Assembly (NCBI GenBank): GCA_027924585.1
Contig: BSBM01000050.1
Coordinates: 9,075,501 to 9,139,500, forward strand
Length of the DNA: 64,000 nucleotides
DNA from: Larix kaempferi
Taxonomy: Eukaryota > Streptophyta > Pinopsida > Pinales > Pinaceae
Reading direction: 5' to 3'
This document shows positions 1-10,970 of this stretch, one piece after another. Numbering within the stretch: position 1 is the first letter of the stretch; each line of letters opens with the position of its first letter. The notes under the pieces are model-generated. The model was given only the letters and a program-made list of their open reading frames with translations. It was not told where the DNA came from and made no database searches. The position numbers and the translations under genes are program-made.

Positions 1-230
1 AAAACATTACAACTTCCACAGTACAACAGGTCTCCAAGTCTTTCTCTCGACTGTTTTCCTTAGTTCCAACCAACCCCTTCCCTATGAGGTGTAAGTCCCT
101 TTAAATTAAAATTACAAAAATCACAAAGTGGGAAATCTCCCATAAAGATAGGGATTACAAAAATATTTCTTCAAGATTTTCCAAGGGTAGTTTTCCACTT
201 GGAAAATACATCCAACAAATCTTCAATGTC

Positions 231-3200
231 CTAATATTGGGCATGCGCGAGTGATAACTGTGCTTTGCAGGTAAGAGACTCGATTTCCCATTTCTTTATA
301 TTTTCCCATTCACGCAAGAAGAGATTGATTTTCATTTTTGAGGCTATAGGTGACTCAATAAACTCCTTGATCTCAGCTATGTAAACCTGATCCAGTTTCC
401 CAATGTGATCCTTAGCTTCCAATTACATTCCTTCAACCTGTTCGATCATAATCTTGGGTGGAAGAGCCTTCTCAATCTGATCCAAGATGGGGAAGTTCAA
501 CAAAGTTAACAGTCTATCATATGCAAACCATATTTTACTGCAAACCTTTCGTCCTTCCTGGATTGTGTAATCCACTGTGTCACATGCATTCTCCCAAGAT
601 TCAAGAGAAACCTTTATTCTCCTAAGCTCGAACTTGTCCAAGATAGGCATATCTACAGGTTTTTCTTTTATATACTTCTGCCAATCTGCCACATCCTCAA
701 AAGCTTTAGTTGCATCATTCCTTCTTTGGTTATGATCATACAGGATATCAGAATAGTGTTCAAAAGAGTTGAAAGTCTCTTGAATCTCATTTAACCCTTC
801 AAACAATTGAATGAACAAATTCTTGTGCTCTTCCCGAATCTTTAAAGCCAATTCAATGAATTCTTCCTTAGAGAAATTTGAGAAGGAAGAGGTAACAACC
901 ATAGTATGTGAATCTTTTAGTTGATGCTAACAAATAACCATATTTTCAACATAGCTTATATTCAACACTTGAGCTTCTTGGAGTTTTTGATGAAGAATTG
1001 CATTCTGTGCCTGCATGTCTTTAAGCTGATCCTCATAATTATCCTTCAACCCATACATTTGGGACCGATGTTGCTCATCCATCTGAATCTGATCCTGCTT
1101 AAGTTTCTACAGTTCCTGCTCCTTTACCTCAATCTCTTTATTAAGTGAGGCAACAGAATCATAGTTTGCCCCTATGAAAGCTCCCATGGCCGCAATTGTT
1201 ACAAGAGCTTCCTGCTTCGCATCAGTAGAGGTTCTTTTCCATATGAGTTGATTAGGGATAGTGCCATGCACTACAATCCCTTATTTGGCTCTTTTAGGAC
1301 CTCTTTTCACCACAGCTTTCTCTGATCTACTCCAGAAATATTACCCCAAGGAAACTACTGCATCATCTCCAAAGTCTGCAATTGCTTCCATAGTGGAAGG
1401 AGACACTTCTGAAGTTGTGACCAAATTCACATATTGGGATACAACAGGAGTTCGAATAGGCACGATTATTTGGGGAATGGGAATGGAAGGCGTTATAAGA
1501 TTGGAGGCTGATGGTGAAGATATGTAAGTGGTGGATGAGATAATAAAATCTGAATATGAAATAGGGATTGGAATCACAGGTGGATGTGATGGTGGAACAA
1601 AAGTTAGAATTACAGCTGTCTCTGAAGATGTAGTTTCAAAAGAGACAACAGGTAATTCAGTGATATGGTTGGAGGGACTATAAAATCAAATGATGATATG
1701 GAAGGGACAATGGTACGAATGGATAGGGGTGCATAATATGCCACATCAGTAGAAGTAATAATTCCAGGGAAATGAAATTCAGGTAAAGAGTCATCAACAA
1801 TTATATTATCCAGCAGATCAGAAGGATTCTAAGTAACTAAAAAAATTTATGGTAGGGTAACAGGAATGGCAATATGGCATGAGAAACTGGAAGGGAGTGA
1901 CTCATCTTACACATCACTATCTTCAATATGAAGCATAGTAACCTTTGGTACAGAACCTTCAAAATTTTGTTTCTTCACTAGAGTAGCTATAGCAATGGCC
2001 CGAGTTTCAATGACTGAACCCATCAATGCCAAACTCTTTTTCATCTCACCAGTTGATTTTATGAGAGCGTTGAAGGTAGCCATAGGTTTAGGTTGTGGGA
2101 CATATTCAACAGGATCTTTCCCTTTTTCATCTATTGGGTAAGTTAGCATTAAAGGAGTGCTAGCCTGTGCTTTCTAAGACTCCTTTTCCACTAAATCTTT
2201 CTTGGTTCTTTCTTCAAGTGAGAGTTCTAGCTTCCTATACTGCAACACTTTAGTCTTGATATCTCGTTGATATTGGAAGATGAAGTTATTCTCTTTGAGG
2301 GAAGAAGTCATGTTTAACACTTCAGAAAAGGAACCGACACCTTGATAAACGGAGTCATCAAGAGTAGTTTGATGAGTATAATCACTTTTCATGTGTTCTT
2401 GTGTAAAATGGTTGGCCAAGAAGGAATTTGGGTCATGCATCCTCTTGGAAGCCTCTCCAAGCTTCAAAGTAGTAATTTTATTTCAAAGCAAGGTTGAATG
2501 AGTTGAATTTTGAATTTCTAAAGACCCCAGATTAAGGGGGAACTTAGGCCACCCTCTCCTTTTAGCCCCAGGAAATTTTGGGAACACACCATCAATGACA
2601 GTCTGGAAAGAAATCTCCTCCAGCACCATCTGGGACAATCCTGGGGAGTAAATGTGTTGTGTTGCTGCCCCAAATTCGGATGTAGGATAAATATTACCCC
2701 ACATACCAATATCCCATCATAGAAATCAGTGTCTTGGCTTGGAATGAAAAAGGTAGGATCATCCTCCTTGAATATCATTTGATAGATTGATCCAATGAAG
2801 TGGTCAAAGATGTCATATATGAGAGGTGTAAAATTGTCCTCCCATAGTGCAGAGTAGTAGATATGGACCGGAGGTCCATCTATTGTCTAGTTCCATCCCA
2901 TAGCATGGAAATAAGAGGTCAAGCAAAAAAATCCATTACATAGGAGGAGAAGTAAAATGTATGCTTCATTGATGCAAGGGTCTTCTGGTAATTTTCTATT
3001 GCTGCCTTCAATTCAACTAACATAATCTGAGCCCAATCGAAATACTTTCATGTGGTAAGAACATGATGGGCTAGGGACACCCATTATGCTTAAAAACTGA
3101 ACAATTTGGAAACCCATATAGCCTGCATAGCATGGCTTCTAGCAACAAGAAAGGTTCCCTGAACCAAGAGATGGAGTACAATTTATCGTCTTTAGGTATA

Positions 3201-3667
3201 AAGCTTGTAGGGTTTTCCATCCAGGACTTAAGCATTTTGTCAAAATTGTACCGGGTCGCAGCGGAGTCCAGGAATTTATTATTGAGTAGTTTTTGGGGTT
3301 TCTAGAGTGCATAGGCCCTGGTGAATACCTCAGGTCTGAAAGAAGCCAATTGGGTTCCAGCTCTGTCATTAAAGGAACGGTCTAGCAAATTGGTATGGTC
3401 GATAATCCATTTAATGGCATCGATGTAGGGAATCAATGGGAGTATGGATGCAATCGTGTGGAGTTGGGATTTTCTAATGTTTATGTAGGTAGGTTGGTCG
3501 CGTTGAATTTCAAAGAAGTGATCTTTATAAAAAATGGAGTAAACCCCCGACTAGTCGAGCTAATAGGTTTCAAAAACCCTCCCGTTGGTATCCGAAAAAA
3601 TGCCATTGTTTGGGTCCTTGTTCTTTAGTTCATTTAGGGAAGTCTTGGACCTGGTGTTTTTTGACAT
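231..3667 (-). pseudogene. Decayed LTR-A ORF, unknown protein with C-terminal coiled coil
   Basis: A coding frame can be followed on the minus strand from an ATG at 3667 (start MSKNTRSK) to about 231, roughly 1,100 codons, with several frameshifts and in-frame stops. Conserved-looking blocks include WMENPTSFIPKDDKLYSISW and FREPFLLLEAMLCRLYGFPN near residue 200, a block with IYDIFDHFIG, a basic and acidic segment (HMKSDYTHQTTLDDSVYQG), a Ser/Pro/Ile-rich stretch at 1341-1577, and a long Gln/Lys/Glu coiled coil at 900-1200 followed by a helical tail. The frames at 1907-2704 line up across stops, and the frames at 231-902 line up across a single stop at 423. I do not recognise the family. By position it is an extra ORF carried in a retroelement LTR, similar in layout but not in obvious sequence to the Gypsy-1 LTR ORF. 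It is not functional as it stands. Confidence 0.55.
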
Positions 3668-4007
3668 GATTGATAGAAACTGGAAATTTCTAATGAAAGT
3701 GACGAAAAAAAATTAATTAAATGGATTTAAGTTTTTGAATTCGTGCAAATGATTGATAAAAAGACCAGAAAAACCTACCTATAAACCGATGAAGGAGGTA
3801 AATTCGTGAACAGAGTAAAACATCCACAGTAAAATCCTTTTTCCAAAGTTGAATTTGCAATTTGAGAATGGTAAAAAAAAAAATTCAATACATTTAACCA
3901 ACTATGAGATCAATCTAGACCGTAAATCTCAAGGAAATCGACGGTTGAGATTAAAATGAGATAAAGCAGAAAAGAAATTGCGGGAGTGATTTTTGAAGAT
4001 TTCGATT

Positions 4008-4395
4008 TTGGTTTCCGCAATCCACAATCCGCAATCGGGAAAGCGGAGCGGGGAAAATTATAAAAAAAAAATCAAACTTTCTGCAATCCGCATTGCGGGA
4101 CACAATTTCAATTTGTTTATTTTGGTTTCTAACTTCCGCAATCCGCAATTGCGGGTTGTGAAAGTTGGAACTGAAAAAGTGGTTTTATTAGGAAAAATAG
4201 TATTCGACTTATGCAATCCGCATTGCGGAATGGGGAAATGAGGAAACGAAAAAATGGGATTTTATTGAACAAGTGATTCCCGACATCCACAATCCGCATT
4301 ACAGGTTGCGGAAAGGAGAAATTAGAAACTTACACATTTCCAACATCCGCAATCCGCATTAAGGGTTACAGATTGCGGATTGCAGAAACAACATT
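4008..4395. repeat. Degenerate GCAATCCGC repeat cluster
   Basis: At least six copies of a GCAATCCGCA core occur about every 53-77 bp (near 4018, 4085, 4138, 4213, 4290 and 4349). Most are followed by a partly inverted TTGCGG, as in GCAATCCGCATTGCGG. The cluster lies upstream of the LTR-A ORF, in what would be the early part of the LTR. Its role is unknown; promoter elements or protein-binding sites are possible. Confidence 0.75.
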
Positions 4396-4616
4396 TTTCA
4401 AAGAAAAACTATGTTTTTCGCAATTCACAAAACGCCCTAAAACAAGGTTTTTAAAGCAAATTTAATTAAGTCCAAAGCATGAAAAGACTTGGGAATAAAG
4501 GCAAAAATCACTCCATCCCATACGAAATATAGGAAAATTTTCATATTACCATAATAAGTATTAGCTGGGGCTCCCATTTTTATGAGCTAAAAATGGGATT
4601 TGTTGTGCCTACAACA

Positions 4617-6968
4617 GGGAGGTATGTAACCGTACACTTATACCATAAGCGGTTTATGTTGCATCTTGATGGTATTTCTCCTATGAATTTACCCTAATTT
4701 TTTCTTAAGAGTTTGACCAAGATGGACACTAGGGAAAATAAATATCTAGATAGTTGGCATGGGATATAAAATCAAGCCCTAATTAAACTACTGATTGTGA
4801 AAGAATTAGGTAAATTCAATCATAGCTGTGACACATTTTTACTAGATTCTGAATTTGTTAACCCAAACAACCTTCCTTCATCATCCCGAGTTGTTGAATT
4901 TACCTCGACTAAAACAAATTCAACCCAGCTAATTGAATCCAATATGACAGATAGCTCTTCTACATGATCGAGCTCAAAGGGAAACAACAAACATAAACAA
5001 GAAACAAATTTCAAGGAACCCGATAGTAAAAGACAACGAATTTCATCATAGGAGAAAATTGATAACCTTGAAATAGTCGAGGCATGATTTGAAAAAGAAG
5101 AGAGAGTTATGACTCACAGGATGGGAGGATAACTAAAAACACCTCCTAATTAAATCCTAATTCAGCAAGAAAATTCTAAGGGTAAAAGAAAAGTTCAAGA
5201 CAAGGGAAAACAAGCTGAACCGAAAGCACATTATCTCTCTAAACCCCATACCGGGCCTACTAACAAATTTCGCCTAAACTTTATATCTCAGATTGATCCT
5301 TCTTTAAAGGATAGTAAATTTATTGACCTAGAAGTTTCTCCCAACAATAATGTAAAGAAGTCTGGAAGGAAAAGAGTCAAAGTACAAGAACTAGTTTGAA
5401 TTCCAATAGGTCGAGGAAAAGAAGCAACTTCTTCCTTAGAATTTTCTGAAGGTGAATCAAAATCATTTTTAGAAAAATAAATAATATTTTCTAAGGTTTT
5501 AACAGGTCTAGAAGAAGCCATTAACACTATTCCATGATCCCCTGAACTTGAACCTGTTGATCATATGATTTCTAAGAAGATAGAAGAAAAATCATGTGTA
5601 AAATATATTGCAGATAAAAAACTGGATCTAGATTTTACAACACCACAGAAATCCCAGGAAGAAAATTTCATGGCATCCTTGGAAAAAGAGAAAATTGCCT
5701 CACCAGAACCTGAAATAGAAGCAAAAGAATCCAGCCACAGTTCAAAAAATCGAACATTGAAGATAAAGCTAAAAAAATACAAGGATTTAGATAAAGGATT
5801 GAAGCAAGAGAATCAATCATTACTGAACATGGCAAACAAATTCAATAACAAAAAGAGAAAATTGACAGCTAGATTCATGAAGGTATGTCGCTTTTCTCAG
5901 AAATTGATGAAAATTAATGCAAAGTTGTTGAGACAGAAAAAATATTGGAAAGAGGAATGTAAACAACAAAGGAAAAAGGCTACAAAAAACACTGAAAAGT
6001 TGGGAATTTTAATAGATTTGGGCACACATCTTCTCCAGGATATTATGCAGAACCAAGCTCGACCACCTGAAGCCAAATAAATACAAGTGAGATATTTGAA
6101 TTTTGTTGTCGATGTTCGAGTTTTCCCACTGTCAGAAAGCAGTACCACTTCATAGTTGTTAATGTTATAGTTACTAAGTCTTTAATATTTTGTATAAACT
6201 TAATTCCTAGTATCTTAGTTTAGCAAGTCGAATATGAGTTAAAACTTTAAGACTTAGTTACAATTTTGATGAAGTGTCCATAATGAATAGGATCTAGGAT
6301 TTTTTTTATAAAGAAAAATATTTTATTTAATTCTCAGTCTATTTTTGGTAAATGGATATCTCTCGAACCCAATTGAGAATTTATGTTATTTATAGTGAAA
6401 GGTTTATATATTGTAAAACTCAAGAAGAAGAAAGGGTTCGATTTTGGGGGATCCACAGGGTGGTCACGTCTCTATTGTAAGGACATGTTACAATTTACTA
6501 TGAACTTTATTAATGAATGAAATGCAAATATTGTTTCTTCTTATGTGTTAATGGTTGATTGAATGGTTTACAGAACTACATGCACTGCATAATTTTCAAT
6601 TACATAATTAACTTTATAAATGATGTTTACGAAAACTGCCTGTAATTTTGAATATGTTTCCTTTAACTTTCTTATGTAAATCTTTTGTGTATGAAATGGA
6701 AAATGAATGCATGAAGAATATAGCTTATTTCTTTAATGTATATGTTTCATCCTTTTGATCATAATTTTAGATGAATTTGTTTTATTGTTTTAAAACCCCT
6801 TGGGTTCATAGTTTATGCTGTAATTTGTGTTAGTCATATAACCTTGAGTAGACCTTCATTATACCCATCCTTCAACCATATTTATAACAATTCAAACATG
6901 GTCTATTTCCCTTTTTAATTTCCCTATATTTTCTCTGTAACAATCGAAAGAAGACCTTAGGGATAACA
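4617..6968 (+). repeat. Gypsy-1 5' LTR (truncated on the left by LTR-A)
   Basis: Diverged copy of 28508-30851, alignable throughout. It ends at GGATAACA, five bases before the primer site. It contains the LTR ORF (4653-6080) and a non-coding tail with AATAAA-like A/T-rich stretches. The upstream part of this LTR lies beyond the left edge, on the other side of LTR-A. Confidence 0.8.
4653..6080 (+). pseudogene. LTR-resident ORF, 5' LTR copy (C-terminal part)
   Basis: One reading frame runs from about 4653 to a TAA at 6078-6080, broken by about a dozen stops but with no frameshift that I can see. The last 171 codons (from 5565) are open. The first part reads HLDGISPM then KYLDSWHG and QALIKLLIV, a helical block. 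A Ser/Lys/Gln-rich linker follows. The end is strongly basic and predicted coiled coil (for example KKYKDLDKGLKQENQSLLNM and LRQKKYWKEECKQQRKKATK), finishing in ARPPEAK. The 3' LTR copy has the same protein with its N-terminal 143 residues. At least two stops (in the contexts LEK-stop and P-stop-S near 5477 and 5537) are shared by both LTRs, which suggests that the parent copy was already broken. I do not recognise the family. Confidence 0.6.
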
Positions 6969-6973
6969 TTTTT

Positions 6974-6991
6974 TAGTGTCGTTGACGAGGA
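6974..6991 (+). other. Gypsy-1 primer-binding site, tRNA-Asp-like
   Basis: TAGTGTCGTTGACGAGGA matches 13 of 18 positions of the plant tRNA-Asp complement TGGCGCCGTTGCCGGGGA. It begins five bases after the LTR end at 6968, as expected for minus-strand priming. Four of the five differences are transitions, in keeping with decay. Confidence 0.65.
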
Positions 6992-6994
6992 ACG

Positions 6995-7661
6995 AAGATC
7001 CGAAGCTATTTTTCCATGGGAATTAAATAATGATTATATCTGGTTTGGAGGTGAACAAATCCATACGTATTCAAACTATAGTTTTCACCTTGTAAACAAT
7101 CTGTACAATTCTAGCTTCCAGGAATATTGGGATACAAGGAAACCCTACATCTCCTCTTATTCTCGCTCGATTTGATCCTGAACAAATTGTCAGAGAAGCT
7201 AGAGCACTTCAGATATCTACATGTACATATGTAAGCAAATCATCTGATCTAATTTTTTATGTAGAGGAAAGAAAATCAACATCAATTCCATCTGTTTTAT
7301 TTTCAGAATTTCAAGTCTATCAACCTCAAGAAGAGACCAAGTTTAAACTTGAACCATTAGAAATCCTTGAATTATTTGACCTTGAAACTGTGCTAAGTCA
7401 AGCTAAATCCTTAATTGAATCATCTTCTTATAAGCTCGCAGGTTTTCAAAAGTCCCTTAAGTTTGAAATTCTCCAAGAATCGAAATCTTCTTTTAAGAGT
7501 TTTCCTTCTCCCTATTTAAGAACTCAAGAAGAGGTTACCTTTCTAGGAACACCCCTGAAATTTATACCTAAAATATTTGACAAGATTAAAAGAGAATCCT
7601 TAACCCTTTCACTAGTAGTTCCTCAAGATGCCTCTATTGGAGAAAGTACCTCTAAATTTAA
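6995..7661 (+). pseudogene. Gypsy-1 gag, N-terminal part
   Basis: Coding-like sequence starts soon after the primer site, with a frame change near 7130. From there an open frame (LILARFDPEQIVREARALQ onward) runs through the ORF at 7390 into the Copia-1 insertion at 7662. Removing Copia-1 and one copy of its TSD TTTAA lets the same frame continue at 19726 into NPFVVEEFLEDIVKPPP. The acidic, Glu/Leu-rich content fits a gag N-terminus of a Tat-type element, but this section has no diagnostic motif. Confidence 0.55.
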
Positions 7662-8386
7662 TGTTGGAATATTATCACGATAATTTTTAATATTTGCATG
7701 CCTGCATGCATTCTGCATACATCCACTCATTAGTATGGTAGTCTCCTAGCACTTGGTCCCCAGTTTTTCATCTCCAGGAGCCTATTTCTACTTAGTTCTA
7801 TCCCTCCTAGCCACATATGCACCATTGTTTCCATCACTAGTGTACAACTGTGCCCTCTTCCACCTATTTAGGAGTTACATCAGTCAGTTCCATGATGAGT
7901 GGATCGGTTCCTTGATTTGAGGACTGATTGCTTAGTTAACTGACTAAAACACTTAGATAGACACCTACAGAGACTAGTTCATCTATATTGACTACTGACA
8001 GCTCCTCATGCACCCACATTGGAGTCTCCTTCCCTAGATTTGTGCCACATGCACTAGTTATACTTAGTTAGACTCATTTGACTGATATTTGACTATTTGT
8101 GACTACTGCCACTGATTGGATGATGTCTCCACTGTCATCCAAGCCACACATTGAGGATGATTTGAATGACCTTAGGAGGCATTCGAATTCATTTGATTGT
8201 ATTTAGTTATTATTCACCTTTCACAGTGCCAGCTTACAGCCGATTTATGATACAACAGTTTTTGTCATTTCTTGTGTTAATGAGTAATTATTGATTCAAT
8301 AATTCTTCTTCTCTTCTCTACTATTCTCGAGTGAGTTTTAGTGAGGTTTGATCCAGCTGTGTGATATACTCCTATAAATTATCACA
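7662..8386 (+). repeat. Copia-1 5' LTR (725 bp)
   Basis: Starts TGTTGGAATATTATCACG and ends AAATTATCACA. It matches 19001-19720 along its length with clear divergence near the start. The left flank is TTTAA. Confidence 0.93.
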
Positions 8387-8398
8387 TGTTATCAGACC
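8387..8398 (+). other. Copia-1 primer-binding site
   Basis: TGTTATCAGACC lies directly after the LTR end. It corresponds to the copia initiator-Met primer site TGGTATCAGAGC with two changes. Confidence 0.75.
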
Positions 8399-8695
8399 TG
8401 GAGTCAGCTATTCGAATTGTAGCAGTAACAGTTGTAGTAATTCTTTGAGAAGTTGTCTTTCATTGAGCACCAGAAGCCTCTAGATTTCCACAACAATTCC
8501 TGGTGCAATTGTCTTGAATTCACTGGAGAAATCCAATGAGGTCTAGCCAGGTGTGAAGGATCCATTCACATGTGCTCAGTTTCCTAAGGCAATTTTCAAT
8601 TCGAATTGTAGCAGATCTCCATTTACAATTCTCATTGTTTTGCAGGTTATCTCCATCATTCGAATTCATATTCAATTCGACTTCAACAACTACCA

Positions 8696-9318
8696 ATGGA
8701 TCTAAAACTGAATTCATTCAACTATTTAGAATGGAAGGCCAATATAGACATATTCATGAAGTCCAAGAGCCTCTCTAGAGTTTTGAATGGGACTGCATTC
8801 GAACCCACTGGTGCAGTAGAGAAATCCAAGTACTTAGACAAACTTGATGAAGCAGTAGGACTGTTGCTCCTTAGCATTTCTTAAGACCTTAATTTTCATG
8901 TCATAGATCTAGCAACTCCAAAAGAGGTTTGGGACAAGCTTGAATCTCTTCTTGGACAAAAATATGACTTGAAGGGAAATAAATTGGAAAATGAGCTCAT
9001 GTCCTTGAGCCCAAGCAGTTTCAAAACCATCACTGAGTTTCTCAATAAGTTCAAAAACTTGATTTCACAGTTGAAGAGATATGGGATAGAGAAGGAAGAG
9101 AAGCAACTCATCCTTTCCATACTATCAAAACTAGGCCCTGACTACTCAGTATTTGTCTCCACATTTCAGTCAACGAAGATGTCCATCCCAAAATGGAGGT
9201 TTCCCACTCTTGAAGACTTCATCCAGTCTCTCACACTTGAGGAGGAGAAGTTAGTTCATATGGGAATGATAAAACCCAAATTGTATTTAGCTCTTGTAGC
9301 CTTTGAAATGAAGAGAGC
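8696..9318 (+). pseudogene. Copia-1 gag, N-terminal part
   Basis: From the ATG at 8696 the frame gives a copia gag (UBN2-like) with the typical early block KLNSFNYLEWKANIDIFMKS, a stop at 8882, then KEVWDKLESLLGQKYDLKGN in the same region and the central helical block around EFLNKFKNLISQLKRYGIEK. The usual copia gag opens with a similar short N/W motif and the VWDKL block about 90 residues in, so the match is good. The reading is cut at 9318 by the solo LTR and resumes at 10673. It is broken by one stop and by the insertion. Confidence 0.8.
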
Positions 9319-10667
9319 TGTCACGTCCCCACCCATCATACCAGTGCAATGGAGGGGATCGTGAGGCCAAAACCGGGCATCTAGCCCCATGTACCTATTA
9401 AGTAAGCATTCATTACATATGAAGAGGCATAAATATTTACATTACACAGCAGAAGTAATTTCATTTACACATTCACCATACATTCAATATATTCATCAAT
9501 TAAATAATTTAAAGATGGCACAAGAGAATACTTATCTTTAACAGAGTAGTCCCAAGCAACTAGCTATGTCGCGGCAACGTTCCACCCAGCCATAGGCTCT
9601 TCGACAGCTTGTACTGAGTCCGTCTGAAGGCCACCCCTGAGCTAGGCATGATTCTCACAAGGGAAAGGGAACATTCCAGCTCAACCACTACCCAATAACC
9701 ATTTTATCTCAACCAAGCCAGTCCAACTGGGTTTATCAGGATACAAGGGAACAATGGGTGTTCATTCTCAAGCTCAAGCCGGAATAATGGATTACCCATT
9801 ACCCATACCCCAACATACTCTTCCTTCTCACAACAAAACGATTATTGACAGGGTTACACATTTACAACAGAGGTGTTCACAAAACAGGGTCCACATTGGT
9901 TCTCCCAGCTCGCGGTTCACCCAACGAACTGTGGAATTTCGATTTCAACCCCAGGGAGCAAAACTGATTTCTCTCCACGGGTTAGGATCCCTTCCAATGG
10001 CCTAAACGACCTCTAGGAAGACCCAAAACGTTTGGCTCTCTTCCCCCACTGGTAACCAACACAAAAACGCCCCTTCCCAGCTAAAAGATGAAGGGAAACA
10101 CAGAAAAACGAGGGAGGAAAATGCTCAGGCAGCTAGAGCTGCGTGAGAGAGCAAGGCCATGCTGAATAAATGGCTTAGGAATCCATTTCGTGGCTCCATT
10201 CTTGCCCCAAGAGACAAACACGATTTTCCATGGAGGGTGGCTTGCCCATACCCGATTTTGGACAACCATACCTCCCCATTCCCAAGGCATTAACTTCCCC
10301 AACCAACTCTTTGGAGAAATCAATGGTTGGGTACAAAAGTCAACATGGGCAGCTGAGGGTTTGATGGGTTTTCTCATTGACACTTGGCTTGACTCTATTG
10401 GCTCAAGGGTTTGAATGTTTTCCCTCCCAAATCCTTGTGAAATCATGCCCCCATCTCTTTGTTGCATCGCATATCTAGTTGTGGGTATTTTTATTAAAAT
10501 GCATATTACATGATATTTGAATTTCCAATGTGCATTGCTAGCACGCAAACCATATGCATCACTAAATCGATGGCGCGGCCTTGGCCTTGAGCTCCTCACC
10601 ATGATTTCATAACAATATTACATCATTTAAAATGTTAAAGTGATAGGGTCTAGATGGGGACGTGACA
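9319..10667. mobile_element. Solo LTR 1 (1349 bp) inside Copia-1 gag
   Basis: Begins TGTCACGTCCCCA and ends TGGGGACGTGACA, so it has TG...CA ends and a 13-base terminal inverted repeat. It is flanked by AGAGC at 9314-9318 and 10668-10672. The 5-bp TSD, TG/CA ends and lack of any coding motif indicate a solo LTR. An internal block around ACCCAGCCATAGGCTC (near 9584) has a near match in solo LTR 2 (near 26242), which suggests related families. Several open frames inside, including a 173-codon minus-strand one at 10081-10602, look like chance in GC-rich sequence. Confidence 0.85.
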
Positions 10668-10672
10668 AGAGC

Positions 10673-10960
10673 GAATGGAAAGGGTAAGCAAAAATAATTT
10701 GACAAAAAGTCGAATGAGAAAAAGTAGAAGGAGGCTCCAACTCAGTCATATGGATTTTCGAATCCTAAGAAAGACAATCAAACTCAGAAGGGGAAATCCA
10801 AATGCACATACTACAATAGAGTATTCCATCCTGAGAGTTCATGTATGAAGAAGACAATAGATCTTATGGCTTCACTTCTTGAAAAAAATAATCTTCCAGT
10901 ACCTGCATGTTCTATAAAGAAAGAAGGTGAACCATCAAGATTAGAGGACAAAGAGAGATG
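10673..10960 (+). pseudogene. Copia-1 gag, zinc-knuckle end
   Basis: After the solo LTR the gag frame continues through a Lys/Gln/Asn-rich stretch into KCTYYNRVFHPESSCMKK, a decayed CCHC knuckle in which the first Cys, the His and the last Cys remain but the second Cys has become Tyr. It ends at a TGA at 10958-10960, a few codons before the protease block. Confidence 0.7.
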
Positions 10961-10970
10961 ACATGCCCTC

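Larger units (their letters stand above)
1..4616 (-). mobile_element. LTR-A: antisense long-LTR element, left end off the window
   Basis: Read on the minus strand, the element begins at 4616 with TGTTGTAGGCACAACA, a TG start within a short imperfect palindrome. The flanking GGGAG at 4617-4621 is the same pentamer found at the matching site of the uninterrupted LTR copy (28508-28512), so LTR-A appears to have landed in the Gypsy-1 5' LTR. The other flank lies outside the window. From its start the element holds about 0.95 kb of non-coding sequence with a GCAATCCGC repeat cluster, then a long decayed ORF (3667 to 231), then a non-coding tail. No primer site or pol is reached. I infer that all 4.6 kb is LTR because the ORF-in-LTR layout mirrors Gypsy-1; this is not proven. 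Confidence 0.6.

Noticed and set aside
1261-1527. 88-codon plus-strand open frame
   Set aside because: It is antisense to the Ser/Pro-rich part of the LTR-A ORF, and no motif is present.
4617-6968. Segmental duplication as explanation of the 4617-6968 / 28508-30851 pair
   Set aside because: A primer site follows the first copy by five bases and gypsy pol lies between them in the right direction, so LTRs explain the pair better.
10081-10602. 173-codon minus-strand open frame
   Set aside because: It lies wholly within solo LTR 1 in GC-rich sequence, with no domain and no splice or start support.
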